In this document: one piece after another, positions 29,239 through 38,285 of the stretch | Position numbering within the stretch: the stretch's first letter is position 1 | How the letters are laid out: each line of letters begins with the position of its first letter | Source: Clostridiales bacterium | Lineage (GTDB): Bacteria; Bacillota; Clostridia; Oscillospirales; Oscillospiraceae | Assembly (NCBI GenBank): GCA_004553495.1 | Contig: SFLE01000011.1 | Span: forward strand, 1 to 43,348 | Direction of reading: 5' to 3' | DNA length: 43,348 nt | Made by a program: the position numbers and the translations under genes | Notes under the pieces: generated by a model | What the model was told of the DNA's origin: nothing | Seen by the model: only the letters and a program-made list of their open reading frames with translations | The model's database searches: none

Positions 29239-30156
29239 ATGCAGCGGTATATCATTGAAATATCAAATCTAAACAAGTCGTTCGGGGATGTGCACGCGGT
29301 GCGCGACCTGTCGTTCAATGTGCGTCAGGGCGAGCTGTTTGCCTTCCTCGGCGTAAACGGTGCCGGAAAGAGCACCACCATATCCATCATGTGCGGGCAG
29401 CTGAAAGCCGACAGCGGCAGCGTTAAGATCGGCTCGCTCGATACCGGCAAGGACATTGCCGAGATAACCCGCAGGCTTGGAGTCGTGTTTCAGGGCAGCG
29501 TGCTCGACAAACCGCTCACGGTGCGCGAAAACCTCGAAAGCCGCGCCGCGCTGTACGGCATAACCGGCAGGGCATTTAACGAAAGGCTTAACGAGCTTGC
29601 ACGGCTTCTCGATTTCGAGGACCTGCTCGACAGAGGCGTAGGCAAGCTCTCCGGCGGTCAGCGCCGCAGGATAGACATTGCCCGCGCCCTGCTGCACAAG
29701 CCGGAGATACTCATTCTCGACGAGCCGACCACCGGACTTGACCCGCAGACGAGAAAGCTTTTGTGGGATGTCGTCCGCAGACTCCGTCAGGACGAGAAAA
29801 TGACCGTTTTCCTCACGACGCATTACATGGAGGAGGCTGCCGATGCCGACTATGTCGTCATTCTCGACTCCGGCAGCATTGCCGCCGAGGGCACCCCGCT
29901 GGCGCTAAAAAACACCTACGCGGGCGACTTTATAACGCTCTACGGCATCGCTCCCGAGCGGCTCACCGCGCTGGGGCTCAAATACGAGCGGCTGCGCGAT
30001 GCCTGCCGCGTAGAGGTCCCCGACACCGCCTCGGCAACTAAGCTCATCGTAGAGCACCCCGAGCTTTTTACCGATTATGAGATAACCAAGGGCAAAATGG
30101 ACGATGTTTTCCTCGCCGTTACCGGCAAGGCACTTTCGGGAGGTGGGGACAAGTGA
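29239..30156 (+). CDS. ABC exporter ATP-binding protein (DrrA-like)
   Basis: This 305-residue ATPase has Walker A GVNGAGKST (38-46), signature LSGGQRRR (about 136), Walker B LILDEPTTGLD (about 158) and an H-loop in TTHYMEEA. The C-terminal extension is of the DrrA/CcmA type that partners ABC-2 permeases. It overlaps the permease start by the four-base GTGA. Probable export of a drug, peptide or lipid; substrate unknown. Confidence 0.92.
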   Translation: MQRYIIEISNLNKSFGDVHAVRDLSFNVRQGELFAFLGVNGAGKSTTISIMCGQLKADSGSVKIGSLDTGKDIAEITRRLGVVFQGSVLDKPLTVRENLESRAALYGITGRAFNERLNELARLLDFEDLLDRGVGKLSGGQRRRIDIARALLHKPEILILDEPTTGLDPQTRKLLWDVVRRLRQDEKMTVFLTTHYMEEAADADYVVILDSGSIAAEGTPLALKNTYAGDFITLYGIAPERLTALGLKYERLRDACRVEVPDTASATKLIVEHPELFTDYEITKGKMDDVFLAVTGKALSGGGDK

Positions 30157-31058
30157 AAACGCTGTTTATCCTGACAAAGCGCGATGCAAAGCTGTTTTTC
30201 AAGGACAAGGGTATGTTCCTTTCCTCTCTGATAACTCCCGTTATTCTTCTCATTCTGTACATCAGCTTTCTTTCCAAGATATACCGCGAAAGCTTCGTTT
30301 CCGCGCTGCCCACGGGCTTTACGGTCTCCGAGAGCATCATCGACGGTGCCGTCGCGGGGCAGCTCGCCTCGTCGATTTTGGCGGTGTGCTGCGTGACGAT
30401 CGCCTTCTGCTCGAACCTTCTTATGATACAGGATAAGGTAACGGGCTCCGTGCGCGACCTGACGGTGACGCCGGTAAAGCGCAGTGTGCTCGCCATGAGC
30501 TATTTTGCGGCGTCCGCCGCCGCCACGCTCATCGTGTGCCTTGTCACCTGCGGACTCTGCTTCCTGTACATAGCAAGTCAGGGCTGGTTTTTAAACGGCA
30601 CCGATATTGCGCTGATCCTGCTTGATGTTTTCCTGCTGACATTGTTCGGAACGGCGCTCTCCTCCTGCCTGCACTATTTTCTCACAACGCAGGGACAAAT
30701 GTCCGCCGTCGGCACGCTCGTAAGCGCCTGCTACGGCTTCATATGCGGCGCATATATGCCCATGTCAAACTTCAGTGAGGGTCTGCAGAAGGTGCTCGGC
30801 TTCCTTCCCGGCACCTATGCGACGAGTCTTCTGCACAACCACTGGATGCGCGGCGCTCTCGACGCTATGGAGGAAAGCGGCGTTCCGGCTCAGGTCATCG
30901 ACGGCATACGCGACGGAGTTGATATTAACATTTACTTTGCCGATAAGATGGTTTCCGAGGGTACAATGTATGCTGTGTTAGTGGGCGCTGTTGTTGTAAT
31001 AACCCTCGCCTACATGCTTATAAATGTATTATGCAAACCGAGGTATGGTGACAGATAA
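30153..31058 (+). CDS. ABC-2 type exporter permease
   Basis: This 301-residue membrane protein begins with a GTG. About six hydrophobic segments follow an N-terminal KRDAKLFFKDKGMF segment, and the ABC-2 hallmark region GFICGAYMPMSNFSEGLQKVLGFLPGTY is present. It forms the membrane partner of the preceding ATPase. Its stop TAA overlaps the ATG of the next small gene (TAATG). Confidence 0.9.
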   Translation: MKTLFILTKRDAKLFFKDKGMFLSSLITPVILLILYISFLSKIYRESFVSALPTGFTVSESIIDGAVAGQLASSILAVCCVTIAFCSNLLMIQDKVTGSVRDLTVTPVKRSVLAMSYFAASAAATLIVCLVTCGLCFLYIASQGWFLNGTDIALILLDVFLLTLFGTALSSCLHYFLTTQGQMSAVGTLVSACYGFICGAYMPMSNFSEGLQKVLGFLPGTYATSLLHNHWMRGALDAMEESGVPAQVIDGIRDGVDINIYFADKMVSEGTMYAVLVGAVVVITLAYMLINVLCKPRYGDR

Positions 31059-31228
31059 TGAAGGATTTTATTCTCGCCGCCGCACCGTGGGTACTGTGCG
31101 GCATAAGCATAGCTCTGCTTGCGGCAAAGGGCGCTTCTAAGAAAAAACTCAGCGCCGGTGCATCGGCAATAATGCTCCTCGGCACTGCGCTCGGCGCGGT
31201 ATACCGCACAGCGCGCTCAACCGCCTGA
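31058..31228 (+). CDS. Mini membrane protein coupled to the ABC-2 permease
   Basis: This 56-residue protein has two hydrophobic segments (ILAAAPWVLCGISIALLAA and AIMLLGTALGAVY) separated by a basic KGASKKK loop. Its ATG overlaps the permease stop codon, a clear sign of translational coupling. No family name can be assigned; it may be an accessory subunit of the exporter. Confidence 0.6.
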   Translation: MKDFILAAAPWVLCGISIALLAAKGASKKKLSAGASAIMLLGTALGAVYRTARSTA

Positions 31229-31413
31229 CCGGTCTTGTGCTTTTTCTAACCGTCCCGTTTATATGACCCCCTGCTTTTACATATTTCGCGCTTCCCGTAT
31301 GTCTGCTGGCAAGTATCGCTGCGACGGACGATCTATCAAAACGCTAATACAACGCCGCGAAGGACGGCAAAGCGCTCGACACGGCGCTTTACGCCCTTTG
31401 CCGCGAGGAATAA
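31229..31413 (+). pseudogene. Decayed small membrane-protein gene
   Basis: One reading frame gives protein-like sequence interrupted by two stops: a hydrophobic GLVLFLTVPFI, stop (TGA), FALPVCLLASIAATDDLSKR, stop (TAA), YNAAKDGKALDTALYALCREE, stop (TAA at 31411). A hydrophobic part followed by a charged tail, all in one frame, suggests a gene lost to point mutations. The start and family are unknown. Confidence 0.4.
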
Positions 31414-31426
31414 AAGGAGACTGCAA

Positions 31427-32140
31427 ATGTTAGACATCAAAGGACTTACAAAATGCTATGTGGAAAAGAAAGCCGTTGACGACCTCTCGCTGCACATAGC
31501 CCCCGGCACCATCTACGGCTTTATCGGTCACAACGGCGCGGGCAAAACGACGACGCTGCGCTCCGTGGCGGGCATCCTCGATTTTGACGAGGGCGAAATA
31601 CTCATAGGCGGACTTTCCATCAAAGCAGACCCCATCGGCTGCAAAAGGCAGTTTGCCTACATCCCCGACAATCCCGACCTTTACGAGTACATGACGGGCA
31701 TAAAGTACCTCAATTTCATTGCCGATATATTCGGCGTAGGCAGCGAGGAGCGCCGCGAGCGCATTTCCAAATATGCCGATCTCTTTGAGCTGACAAATGA
31801 CCTTGCCCAGCCGATTTCCGCATACTCGCACGGAATGAAGCAGAAGCTTGCGATAATCTCGGCATGGCTTCACGAGCCGAAGCTCGTCATCATGGACGAG
31901 CCCTTCGTCGGACTTGACCCCAAGGCCTCGCACATTCTCAAGGGCATGATGCGCGAATTGTGCGACAACGGCGGCGCGATATTCTTCTCCACCCACGTTC
32001 TTGAGGTGGCGGAAAAGCTCTGCGATCAGGTCGCTATCATAAAGGGCGGACGGCTCATTCGCTCGGGCACGATGGCGCAGGTCAAGGGCGATGACAGTCT
32101 TGAGGAGGTATTTCTCGAGCTGGAGGACACGTCATGCTGA
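31427..32140 (+). CDS. ABC transporter ATP-binding protein (second exporter)
   Basis: This 237-residue ATPase has Walker A GHNGAGKTT (34-42), signature-like YSHGMKQKL (about 131), Walker B LVIMDEPFVGLD and the H-loop FFSTHVLEV. The short form without C-terminal extension resembles EcsA or YthP-type ATPases. It overlaps the next gene by seven bases. SD AAAGGAGACTGCAA. Confidence 0.92.
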   Translation: MLDIKGLTKCYVEKKAVDDLSLHIAPGTIYGFIGHNGAGKTTTLRSVAGILDFDEGEILIGGLSIKADPIGCKRQFAYIPDNPDLYEYMTGIKYLNFIADIFGVGSEERRERISKYADLFELTNDLAQPISAYSHGMKQKLAIISAWLHEPKLVIMDEPFVGLDPKASHILKGMMRELCDNGGAIFFSTHVLEVAEKLCDQVAIIKGGRLIRSGTMAQVKGDDSLEEVFLELEDTSC

Positions 32141-33729
32141 AGATACTTCTCAAAAAGCAGCTTTACGAGCTCAACTACACGTTTTTCTACGACCGCAAGC
32201 GCGGCAAGGCACGTTCAAAAGCCACGAGCATAACCTACATCGTGCTCTACGCGCTGCTGATGATCGTCGTCATCGGCGGAATGTTTGCAGGGCTATCCGC
32301 AATGCTATGCTCCCCGCTCACGAGCATCGGGCTCGACTGGCTGTATTTTGACATAATGACGCTTATGGCGCTGCTGCTGGGCGTTTTCGGCGGCGTTTTC
32401 AATACATATTCGAGCCTTTACAAGGCCAAAGACAACGACCTCATGCTCTCGCTGCCCATACCGACGCGCTATATACTCATAACGCGGCTCTTGGGCGTTT
32501 ACATAATGGGGCTCATGTTCAGCGCCGTTGTCATAGTCCCCGCCGTGATCGTGTATTTTGTCGTTGCAAAGCCCGCGTTCGCCGGAGTTGTCGGCTCTAT
32601 AATGCTCGTTATCCTCGTGAGCGTATTCGTGTTCATTCTCTCCTGCGCACTCGGCTGGGTGGTCGCAAAGGTATCTTCGAAGCTCAAAAGCAAGTCGCTC
32701 ATAGTCGTAGTGCTGTCGCTGGTGTTTTTCGGTCTGTACTATTTCGTCTGCTTTAACGCCTCCGAGCTTTTGCAAAAGCTCATTTTGAACGCCGCGGGCA
32801 TAGGCGAGAGCATCAAAGGCTCTGCCTATATTCTCTACGCCGTCGGGCGCTGCGGCGCCGGCGACTGGGCATCGCTCGGCATCGTTACGGTCTCGACCGC
32901 CGCGCTGCTGGCGCTTACCTACTATGTGCTCTCCCGCAGCTTTATCAAGATCGCCACGACGCCCGACAAGGTCGCAAAGCGCGAATACCGTGCGCAGACC
33001 GTCAAAATGCGCAGCGTATCCGCCGCGCTTCTTTGGCGTGAGTTTCGCAGGTATCTGTCGAGCCCGACCTATATTCTCAACTGCTCGCTCGGCACGGTGT
33101 TCATGATTTTCGTGGGGGTGTTCCTGCTCATAAACGGCGGCGAGCTCACGGAGCTTGTCGAATATCTTCCGTTTGCGGATGGCTTCATGCCCGTCATACT
33201 CACAATATTCGTATGCATCATAAGCTGCATGAACGACCTCACCGCGCCCTCCGTTTCCCTTGAGGGCAAGAGCCTTTGGATAGCACAAACGCTGCCGGTC
33301 GCACCGAAAGCGGTGCTTTGGGCAAAGCTAAAGCTGCATATGCTTCTGACCGCAGTGCCGGAGCTGTTTTTATCCGCCTGCGTCTGCATCGTGCTGAGAC
33401 CCGACGCCGCGCTCTGCGCGCTGTGCCTCATTTTCCCTGTCGTGTTCACGGTCTTTAACGCCGCCCTGGGGCTTATAATTAACCTCAAGCACCCGAATTT
33501 CACATGGCAGACCGAAACTGCGGCGGTAAAGCAGGGCGAAAGCGTAATGATAGCGATCTTCGGCGGCTGGATAATCGCGGCGCTGCTCGCAGGAATCTAT
33601 TACCTTCTCTCGTCAAAGCTCGGCGCAGCCGCATTTCTGGCGCTGGCATCGGTGCTGTTTGGCGCTGCTTCCGCATGGGAGCTTAAATGGCTCGGCACCC
33701 GCGGAAGCGAAATTTTCAGGTACCTGTGA
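32134..33729 (+). CDS. Large ABC exporter permease (putative)
   Basis: This 531-residue membrane protein with about twelve hydrophobic segments starts inside the end of its ATPase gene. It begins with a cytoplasmic segment (LLKKQLYELNYTFFYDRKRGKARSK) typical of the putative ABC exporter permeases seen in Firmicutes. The middle contains YNSSLYKAKDND-like (YSSLYKAKDNDLMLSLPIPTRYI), conserved in that group. Substrate unknown. Confidence 0.85.
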   Translation: MLKILLKKQLYELNYTFFYDRKRGKARSKATSITYIVLYALLMIVVIGGMFAGLSAMLCSPLTSIGLDWLYFDIMTLMALLLGVFGGVFNTYSSLYKAKDNDLMLSLPIPTRYILITRLLGVYIMGLMFSAVVIVPAVIVYFVVAKPAFAGVVGSIMLVILVSVFVFILSCALGWVVAKVSSKLKSKSLIVVVLSLVFFGLYYFVCFNASELLQKLILNAAGIGESIKGSAYILYAVGRCGAGDWASLGIVTVSTAALLALTYYVLSRSFIKIATTPDKVAKREYRAQTVKMRSVSAALLWREFRRYLSSPTYILNCSLGTVFMIFVGVFLLINGGELTELVEYLPFADGFMPVILTIFVCIISCMNDLTAPSVSLEGKSLWIAQTLPVAPKAVLWAKLKLHMLLTAVPELFLSACVCIVLRPDAALCALCLIFPVVFTVFNAALGLIINLKHPNFTWQTETAAVKQGESVMIAIFGGWIIAALLAGIYYLLSSKLGAAAFLALASVLFGAASAWELKWLGTRGSEIFRYL

Positions 33730-33730
33730 T

Positions 33731-33910
33731 ATGAAGAAGACCATATATACTCTGCTTAGCATCGCCTGCGCCTTTCTGCTCATTGCCGCGGCAATATTCC
33801 TCGGAATAATCATCGGCGACAAGTCAGCCGGCTCATGGATGCTCCCGTCGGCTATCGGATGCATCGTGCTTTCGAGCCTTTTCAACATAATCCGCACAAG
33901 GCTTAAATAA
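33731..33910 (+). CDS. Mini membrane protein at the end of the exporter island
   Basis: This 59-residue protein has two hydrophobic segments (YTLLSIACAFLLIAAAIFLGIIIG and SAIGCIVLSSLFNII) and a basic C-terminus. It starts one base after the permease stop and is followed by a strong terminator, so it closes the operon. Third such mini protein in this island. Function unknown. Confidence 0.6.
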   Translation: MKKTIYTLLSIACAFLLIAAAIFLGIIIGDKSAGSWMLPSAIGCIVLSSLFNIIRTRLK

Positions 33911-33911
33911 C

Positions 33912-33946
33912 AAAAACTCCGTATGGAAAAACCATACGGAGTTTTT
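33912..33946. terminator. Bidirectional terminator between exporter island and aromatic operon
   Basis: A 15-bp perfect stem (AAAAACTCCGTATGG and complement) with a five-A loop; T-rich tracts follow on both strands, so it ends both convergent operons. Confidence 0.93.
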
Positions 33947-33982
33947 ATTGATATAGTTTACGGGAACCGATCACATACCGCC

Positions 33983-35176
33983 TTACAGTCCGTAGAGCTC
34001 GGACAGCTTTTTGAATGCGGGAAGCGAATTTTTCGCTGTCTGCTCGGAAACGCAGTAGGCAAGGCGCGCATAGCCGGCAACGCCGAAGCTGTCCGAGGGA
34101 ACGAGCATTATCTCAAACTGCTTTGCCTTTTCGCAGAACTCCGAGGCGCTGTCGCCCTTGGGAGCCTTTACGAACAGATAAAACGCACCGTCGGGCTTTA
34201 CGCACTCAAAGCCCATACCGCTGAGCTCGCCGTAGAGCAGATCGCGGTTTTTCTCATATGTGCTGAGATCGGGCCGGACATCGGCGCAGGCAGCCAGCAT
34301 ATTCTGCATAAGGCTCGGCGCGCACACATAGCCCAGCGCTCTGCCTGCTCCGCAAACGGCGGCAAACACCGTTTTGCCGTCCTCAACGCACGGCGGCACC
34401 ATGATATAGCCGAGACGCTCGCCGGGGAGTGAAAACGACTTCGAGTAGGAATAGCAAACTATCGTATTCTCGTAAAAATTCGGCACGAACGGCACCTTGG
34501 CATCGCCGTAAACGAGCTCGCGGTAGGGCTCATCGGCAATGAGGTAGATGCTCTTGCCCTGCTCCTCCTCGGCAACCTTGAGGATCTTTGCCATAACTCT
34601 GAGCGTCTGCTCGCTGAGAATAGCGCCCGAGGGGTTATTCGGCGAGTTTATTATAACTGCCGCAACGCCGTCCTCCACGGCTGCCTCAAACGCTGCCATG
34701 AACGGCTGCATATCCTCTCCCGCGGGCGGCACAACGACGAGCTCGGCGCCGGCGGCAGCCTCGGCAAAAACGCGGTATTCGGGGAAAAACGGTGCGAGCA
34801 CCGCGACCTTTTCACCGGGGCGCACCAGCGCCGCGAGCGTTATCGCGAGCGAGGACGACGCACCCGAGGTGAGGTAAACGCACTCGGGCGGTATAGCATA
34901 TCCCGCGCGCTCACTCTCCTGTGCGGCGGCGGCAATGCGGGCGTTCATTGCGCCCGGAGCCGCGGTGTAGCCGTGCAGAGCAAGGCTGTCGCTGCTCTCA
35001 AGAAGCTCGATGAGCGTGTTTTTGACCTTTTCGGGCGCGGGAGTATTGGGGTTTCCGATGCTGAAATCGAAAACATTCTCGCTACCTATCTCGCTGCGGC
35101 GGGCATCGGCATAAGCGGCAATATCGCGTATTGCCGAGCCGCTCTGACCGAGCTTGAGCATTTTTTCTGCTATCAT
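33983..35176 (-). CDS. Aspartate/aromatic aminotransferase, class I
   Basis: This pyridoxal-phosphate enzyme has 397 residues. Visible motifs are SIGNPNTPAPE near the N-terminus, NSPNNPSGAI (cofactor Asn), ADEPYRELVY (ring-binding Asp/Tyr) and SYSKSFSLPGERLGY with the Schiff-base Lys, plus a C-terminal YARLAYC Arg. As the last gene of the aromatic operon it probably transaminates phenylpyruvate and 4-hydroxyphenylpyruvate to Phe and Tyr, though aspartate or others are possible substrates. It starts ten bases after aroG. Confidence 0.88.
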   Translation of the reverse strand: MIAEKMLKLGQSGSAIRDIAAYADARRSEIGSENVFDFSIGNPNTPAPEKVKNTLIELLESSDSLALHGYTAAPGAMNARIAAAAQESERAGYAIPPECVYLTSGASSSLAITLAALVRPGEKVAVLAPFFPEYRVFAEAAAGAELVVVPPAGEDMQPFMAAFEAAVEDGVAAVIINSPNNPSGAILSEQTLRVMAKILKVAEEEQGKSIYLIADEPYRELVYGDAKVPFVPNFYENTIVCYSYSKSFSLPGERLGYIMVPPCVEDGKTVFAAVCGAGRALGYVCAPSLMQNMLAACADVRPDLSTYEKNRDLLYGELSGMGFECVKPDGAFYLFVKAPKGDSASEFCEKAKQFEIMLVPSDSFGVAGYARLAYCVSEQTAKNSLPAFKKLSELYGL

Positions 35177-35186
35177 GGCTTCCTCC

Positions 35187-36215
35187 TTATCTCAGATCGG
35201 CGAGCTCATATATGAGCCGCTCCGTTTTGTCCCAGCCGAGGCAGGCGTCGGTTATGCTCTTGCCGTAAACGCCGCCGTCGGGCTTCTGGTTTCCGTCCTC
35301 GATGTATGACTCTATCATCAAGCCCTTTACCATGCGGAGTATATCATTCGAGTGGCGCGTGCTGTGGAGTATCTCCTTTGCTATGCGCGGCTGCTCGTCC
35401 CACTGCTTTCCGGAGTTGGAGTGGTTGGTGTCGATAATGACAGCGGGATTTTTAAGCCCTGCCTTGTCGTACAGCTCGCACAGGAATTTTATATCCTCGT
35501 AGTGGTAGTTGGGTATCGTTCTTCCGTATTTATTGGCACTGCCGCGCAGGATAGCGTGAGCAAGCGGATTGCCCTTGCTGTTTACCTCCCAGTTGGAGTA
35601 AACGAAGGTGTGCGGATGCTGGGCGGCGGTTATGGAGTTCATCATTACCGAAAGATCTCCGCTGGTCGGATTTTTCATGCCGACGGGAATATCGAGCCCG
35701 CTCGCCGTAAGGCGGTGGAGCTGATTTTCAACAGAGCGCGCACCGATGGCGACATACGACAGCACATCCGACAGGTAATGGTGGTTTTCCGGATACAGCA
35801 TCTCGTCGGCGCAGGAAAAGCCGGTCTCTGCGAGCACCTTCATGTGCATTTTGCGAATGGCTATGAGACCGCGCAGCATATCCGGCGAGCTGTTGGGATC
35901 GGGCTGGTGGAGCATGCCCTTGTATCCGTCGCCGGTGGTGCGGGGCTTATTCGTGTAAACGCGCGGCACGATGAGTATTTTATCCTCGACCTTGTCCTGC
36001 ACCGTTCTCAGGCGCGAGATATAGTCGAGCACCGAGTCCTCACGGTCTGCCGAGCAGGGGCCAATCACGAGCAGCAGCCGGTCGTCCTCGCCGGTAAATA
36101 GCTTTTTGAGCGCAAGGTCTGTCTTCCTCTTGTACTCCGACAGCTCCTCGGTTATGGGGTACATATCCTTTATCGCCTGCGGGGTCGGCATTTTTCTCTT
36201 AAATTCCATATTCAT
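35187..36215 (-). CDS. aroG: 3-deoxy-7-phosphoheptulonate (DAHP) synthase, class I
   Basis: This enzyme condenses phosphoenolpyruvate and erythrose 4-phosphate, the first step of the shikimate pathway. The 342-residue protein matches the AroF/G/H type: VIGPCSADRED, PRVYTNKPRTTGDGYKG, GARSVENQLHR, PVGMKNPTSGDL and IIDTNHSNSGKQ (metal-binding His/Cys context). Feedback by an aromatic amino acid is expected for the class but the ligand cannot be read by eye. It overlaps tyrA by four bases. Confidence 0.95.
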   Translation of the reverse strand: MNMEFKRKMPTPQAIKDMYPITEELSEYKRKTDLALKKLFTGEDDRLLLVIGPCSADREDSVLDYISRLRTVQDKVEDKILIVPRVYTNKPRTTGDGYKGMLHQPDPNSSPDMLRGLIAIRKMHMKVLAETGFSCADEMLYPENHHYLSDVLSYVAIGARSVENQLHRLTASGLDIPVGMKNPTSGDLSVMMNSITAAQHPHTFVYSNWEVNSKGNPLAHAILRGSANKYGRTIPNYHYEDIKFLCELYDKAGLKNPAVIIDTNHSNSGKQWDEQPRIAKEILHSTRHSNDILRMVKGLMIESYIEDGNQKPDGGVYGKSITDACLGWDKTERLIYELADLR

Positions 36216-37087
36216 GACTCATCATCCTCTTGTTTAACATCAAAGTATTTTCTGCGCTCGGTGGAAAGGCGCATCATTTGCCGTATCGTCTCGCGGTCGC
36301 CGTTTGCAATGCTGTCGCGCATAAGCGCAAACTTTTCCGAGAAAAGATCCATCTGCTCAACGAGTACATCGCGGTTCAGCAAAAACAGCTCGCTCCACAT
36401 CTCGTCGTTTATCTTCGCAATGCGCGTTAAATCGCGGAACGAGTCGCCCGTGTAATCAACAAGATGGTGCGAATCCTTGCACACCATGAGCGACACCGCT
36501 ATGCAGTGCGCAAGCTGCGAGAGGAAGCCTATCATTTCATCGTGCTTTTCGGGAGTGAGCTCGGCTATCATTCTGAAGCCCATCACTCGCCCGAGGTCCT
36601 TGCACAGCTCTATCGCCTCTGGCGTGTTCCTATCCGTTGGGGTCACTATGTAGTTTGCACCCTTGAATATCTCCATACGCGCATTTTCAACGCCGCTGCA
36701 CTCGCGTCCTGCCATGGGGTGCGCGCCGATATACTCAAGGTCGGGTCTGAGCATAGCCTGTATCTTATAGATAATGCTGCATTTAACGCCGGTCACATCG
36801 CTTATGACAGCGCCCGACTTTATATACTGCTGATTATTCTCTATCCACTCGACAAACGCGTGGGGATACATTGCAAATATCACAATGTCAAACTGTCCGA
36901 TATACTCGGGGTCTATAACGCTTGTGCCGTGCTTTATTATCCCCTGCTTTAACGCATAGTCTATAGTCTCCTGCCGTCTTGCGACCGCGCCGACCTCAAA
37001 GCCGCACGCCGTGAGCGCCTCGGCATAGCTGCCGCCCATGAGTCCGAGACCGGCAATGAGTATTTTTTTATCCTTACTGAGCTTCAT
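36212..37087 (-). CDS. tyrA: Prephenate dehydrogenase
   Basis: This 291-residue enzyme oxidatively decarboxylates prephenate to 4-hydroxyphenylpyruvate. It has an N-terminal Rossmann fold (ILIAGLGLMGGSYAEAL) and the catalytic/substrate region EYIGAHPMAGRECSGVENA, followed by a helical dimerisation domain; no chorismate mutase or ACT domain is attached. ATG at 37087 has GGAGG six bases upstream and overlaps aroA by 14 bases. Confidence 0.92.
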   Translation of the reverse strand: MKLSKDKKILIAGLGLMGGSYAEALTACGFEVGAVARRQETIDYALKQGIIKHGTSVIDPEYIGQFDIVIFAMYPHAFVEWIENNQQYIKSGAVISDVTGVKCSIIYKIQAMLRPDLEYIGAHPMAGRECSGVENARMEIFKGANYIVTPTDRNTPEAIELCKDLGRVMGFRMIAELTPEKHDEMIGFLSQLAHCIAVSLMVCKDSHHLVDYTGDSFRDLTRIAKINDEMWSELFLLNRDVLVEQMDLFSEKFALMRDSIANGDRETIRQMMRLSTERRKYFDVKQEDDES

Positions 37088-38285
37088 CTGTAACCTCCAA
37101 TCCAAGCGATGTGAGCACCCCGAAAAAGTCAGGATAGCTCTTGCTCACCGCCTGAGCGTTTTCGATAGTGCCGCCCGTTATGCTCATTAGCAGCGCAAGC
37201 GCCATTACTATACGGTGGTCGTTGTGCGAGGAAAGCGCGGTCTCCGGCGCGTGAAGCGTACCCGGCAATATGCGCACGCTGTTTTCGCCCAGCACCGTTT
37301 CTATTCCGAAATGCGAAAGGCAGTCAGACATAACCAAAGCGCGGTCGCTCTCCTTTATCCTCAGTCTGCGCGTTCCGGTGAACACCGCGCCGTTCCCCTT
37401 TGCAGCAGCCGCCGCGAAAAGCACCGGACCGAGGTCCGGGCAATTTGATATATCAAGCACCGCCTCCGATGCTTCAAGCGCCCTGAGATACTCAAGGCAC
37501 ACCCTGTCGCCCTGAATGCTCTCGGCATTGAGCCCATTTACCTTCACGCTGCCGCCGACGGAGTTAAACGCATACAGCGCCGCGGCATTCGACCAGTCGC
37601 CCTCGACCGCCGTCGTTTGAGTCCTGTATTCCTGCCCGCCGAATACGAAAAAGCGGTTCGGCTCGGTTTCGGTTATTTTTATACCGAAGCTCTTCAGCAC
37701 CGCGCAGCTTATATCTATATATGCCCTGCTCTCGACTGGCGGGAGCACCGTTATAACGCTGTTGCCGGACAGCAGCGGCAGGGCGAATAGAAGCCCCGTC
37801 ACAAACTGACTGCTGACATCCCCGCGCAGGGTATACTCCCCGCTTTTGAGAGCACCCTTCATCGTTATGCCGGCGGGGTCTTTTTCAATCTCTATCCCCT
37901 TTTCACCGAGAAGCTGCTCGTATATTCCGATGCCGCGCTCAAGAAGTCGGGGCGTTCCCTCGAACCGCACATTTGCACCGGTGAGCGCGGGCGGTATCAT
38001 AAACCGCAGTGTGCTCCCGCTCTCGCGGCACCTAAAAACGGCATTTTCGGGGGTCAGCCCCGCTCTGCCGGTTATGGTCACCGTATCGTCGCGCTTTTCA
38101 TACCTTGCGCCGAGAGCTTCTATGCAGTCGAGCGTTGCGAGCATATCCTCGCTGTCGGAAATTCCTTTTATAACGCTTTCACCGTGGGCAAGAGTTGCAC
38201 ATATCATCATGCGGTGGGCAAAGCTTTTTGACGGCGGCGCACTGACCTCGCCGCAAAGCCTCGACGGGCTTATCTTAACCTTCAT
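37074..38285 (-). CDS. aroA: EPSP synthase (3-phosphoshikimate 1-carboxyvinyltransferase)
   Basis: This 403-residue enzyme adds the enolpyruvyl group to shikimate 3-phosphate. Motifs are an N-terminal PSKSFAHRMMI (Lys/Ser/Arg substrate site), CRESGSTLRFMIPPAL (GSTLRF), GDVSSQFVTGLLFALPLL and a C-terminal RIKESDRA and SSHNDHRIVMALAL. The latter holds the DHR catalytic site. It overlaps the end of aroQ by 11 bases. Confidence 0.96.
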   Translation of the reverse strand: MKVKISPSRLCGEVSAPPSKSFAHRMMICATLAHGESVIKGISDSEDMLATLDCIEALGARYEKRDDTVTITGRAGLTPENAVFRCRESGSTLRFMIPPALTGANVRFEGTPRLLERGIGIYEQLLGEKGIEIEKDPAGITMKGALKSGEYTLRGDVSSQFVTGLLFALPLLSGNSVITVLPPVESRAYIDISCAVLKSFGIKITETEPNRFFVFGGQEYRTQTTAVEGDWSNAAALYAFNSVGGSVKVNGLNAESIQGDRVCLEYLRALEASEAVLDISNCPDLGPVLFAAAAAKGNGAVFTGTRRLRIKESDRALVMSDCLSHFGIETVLGENSVRILPGTLHAPETALSSHNDHRIVMALALLMSITGGTIENAQAVSKSYPDFFGVLTSLGLEVTDEAQ

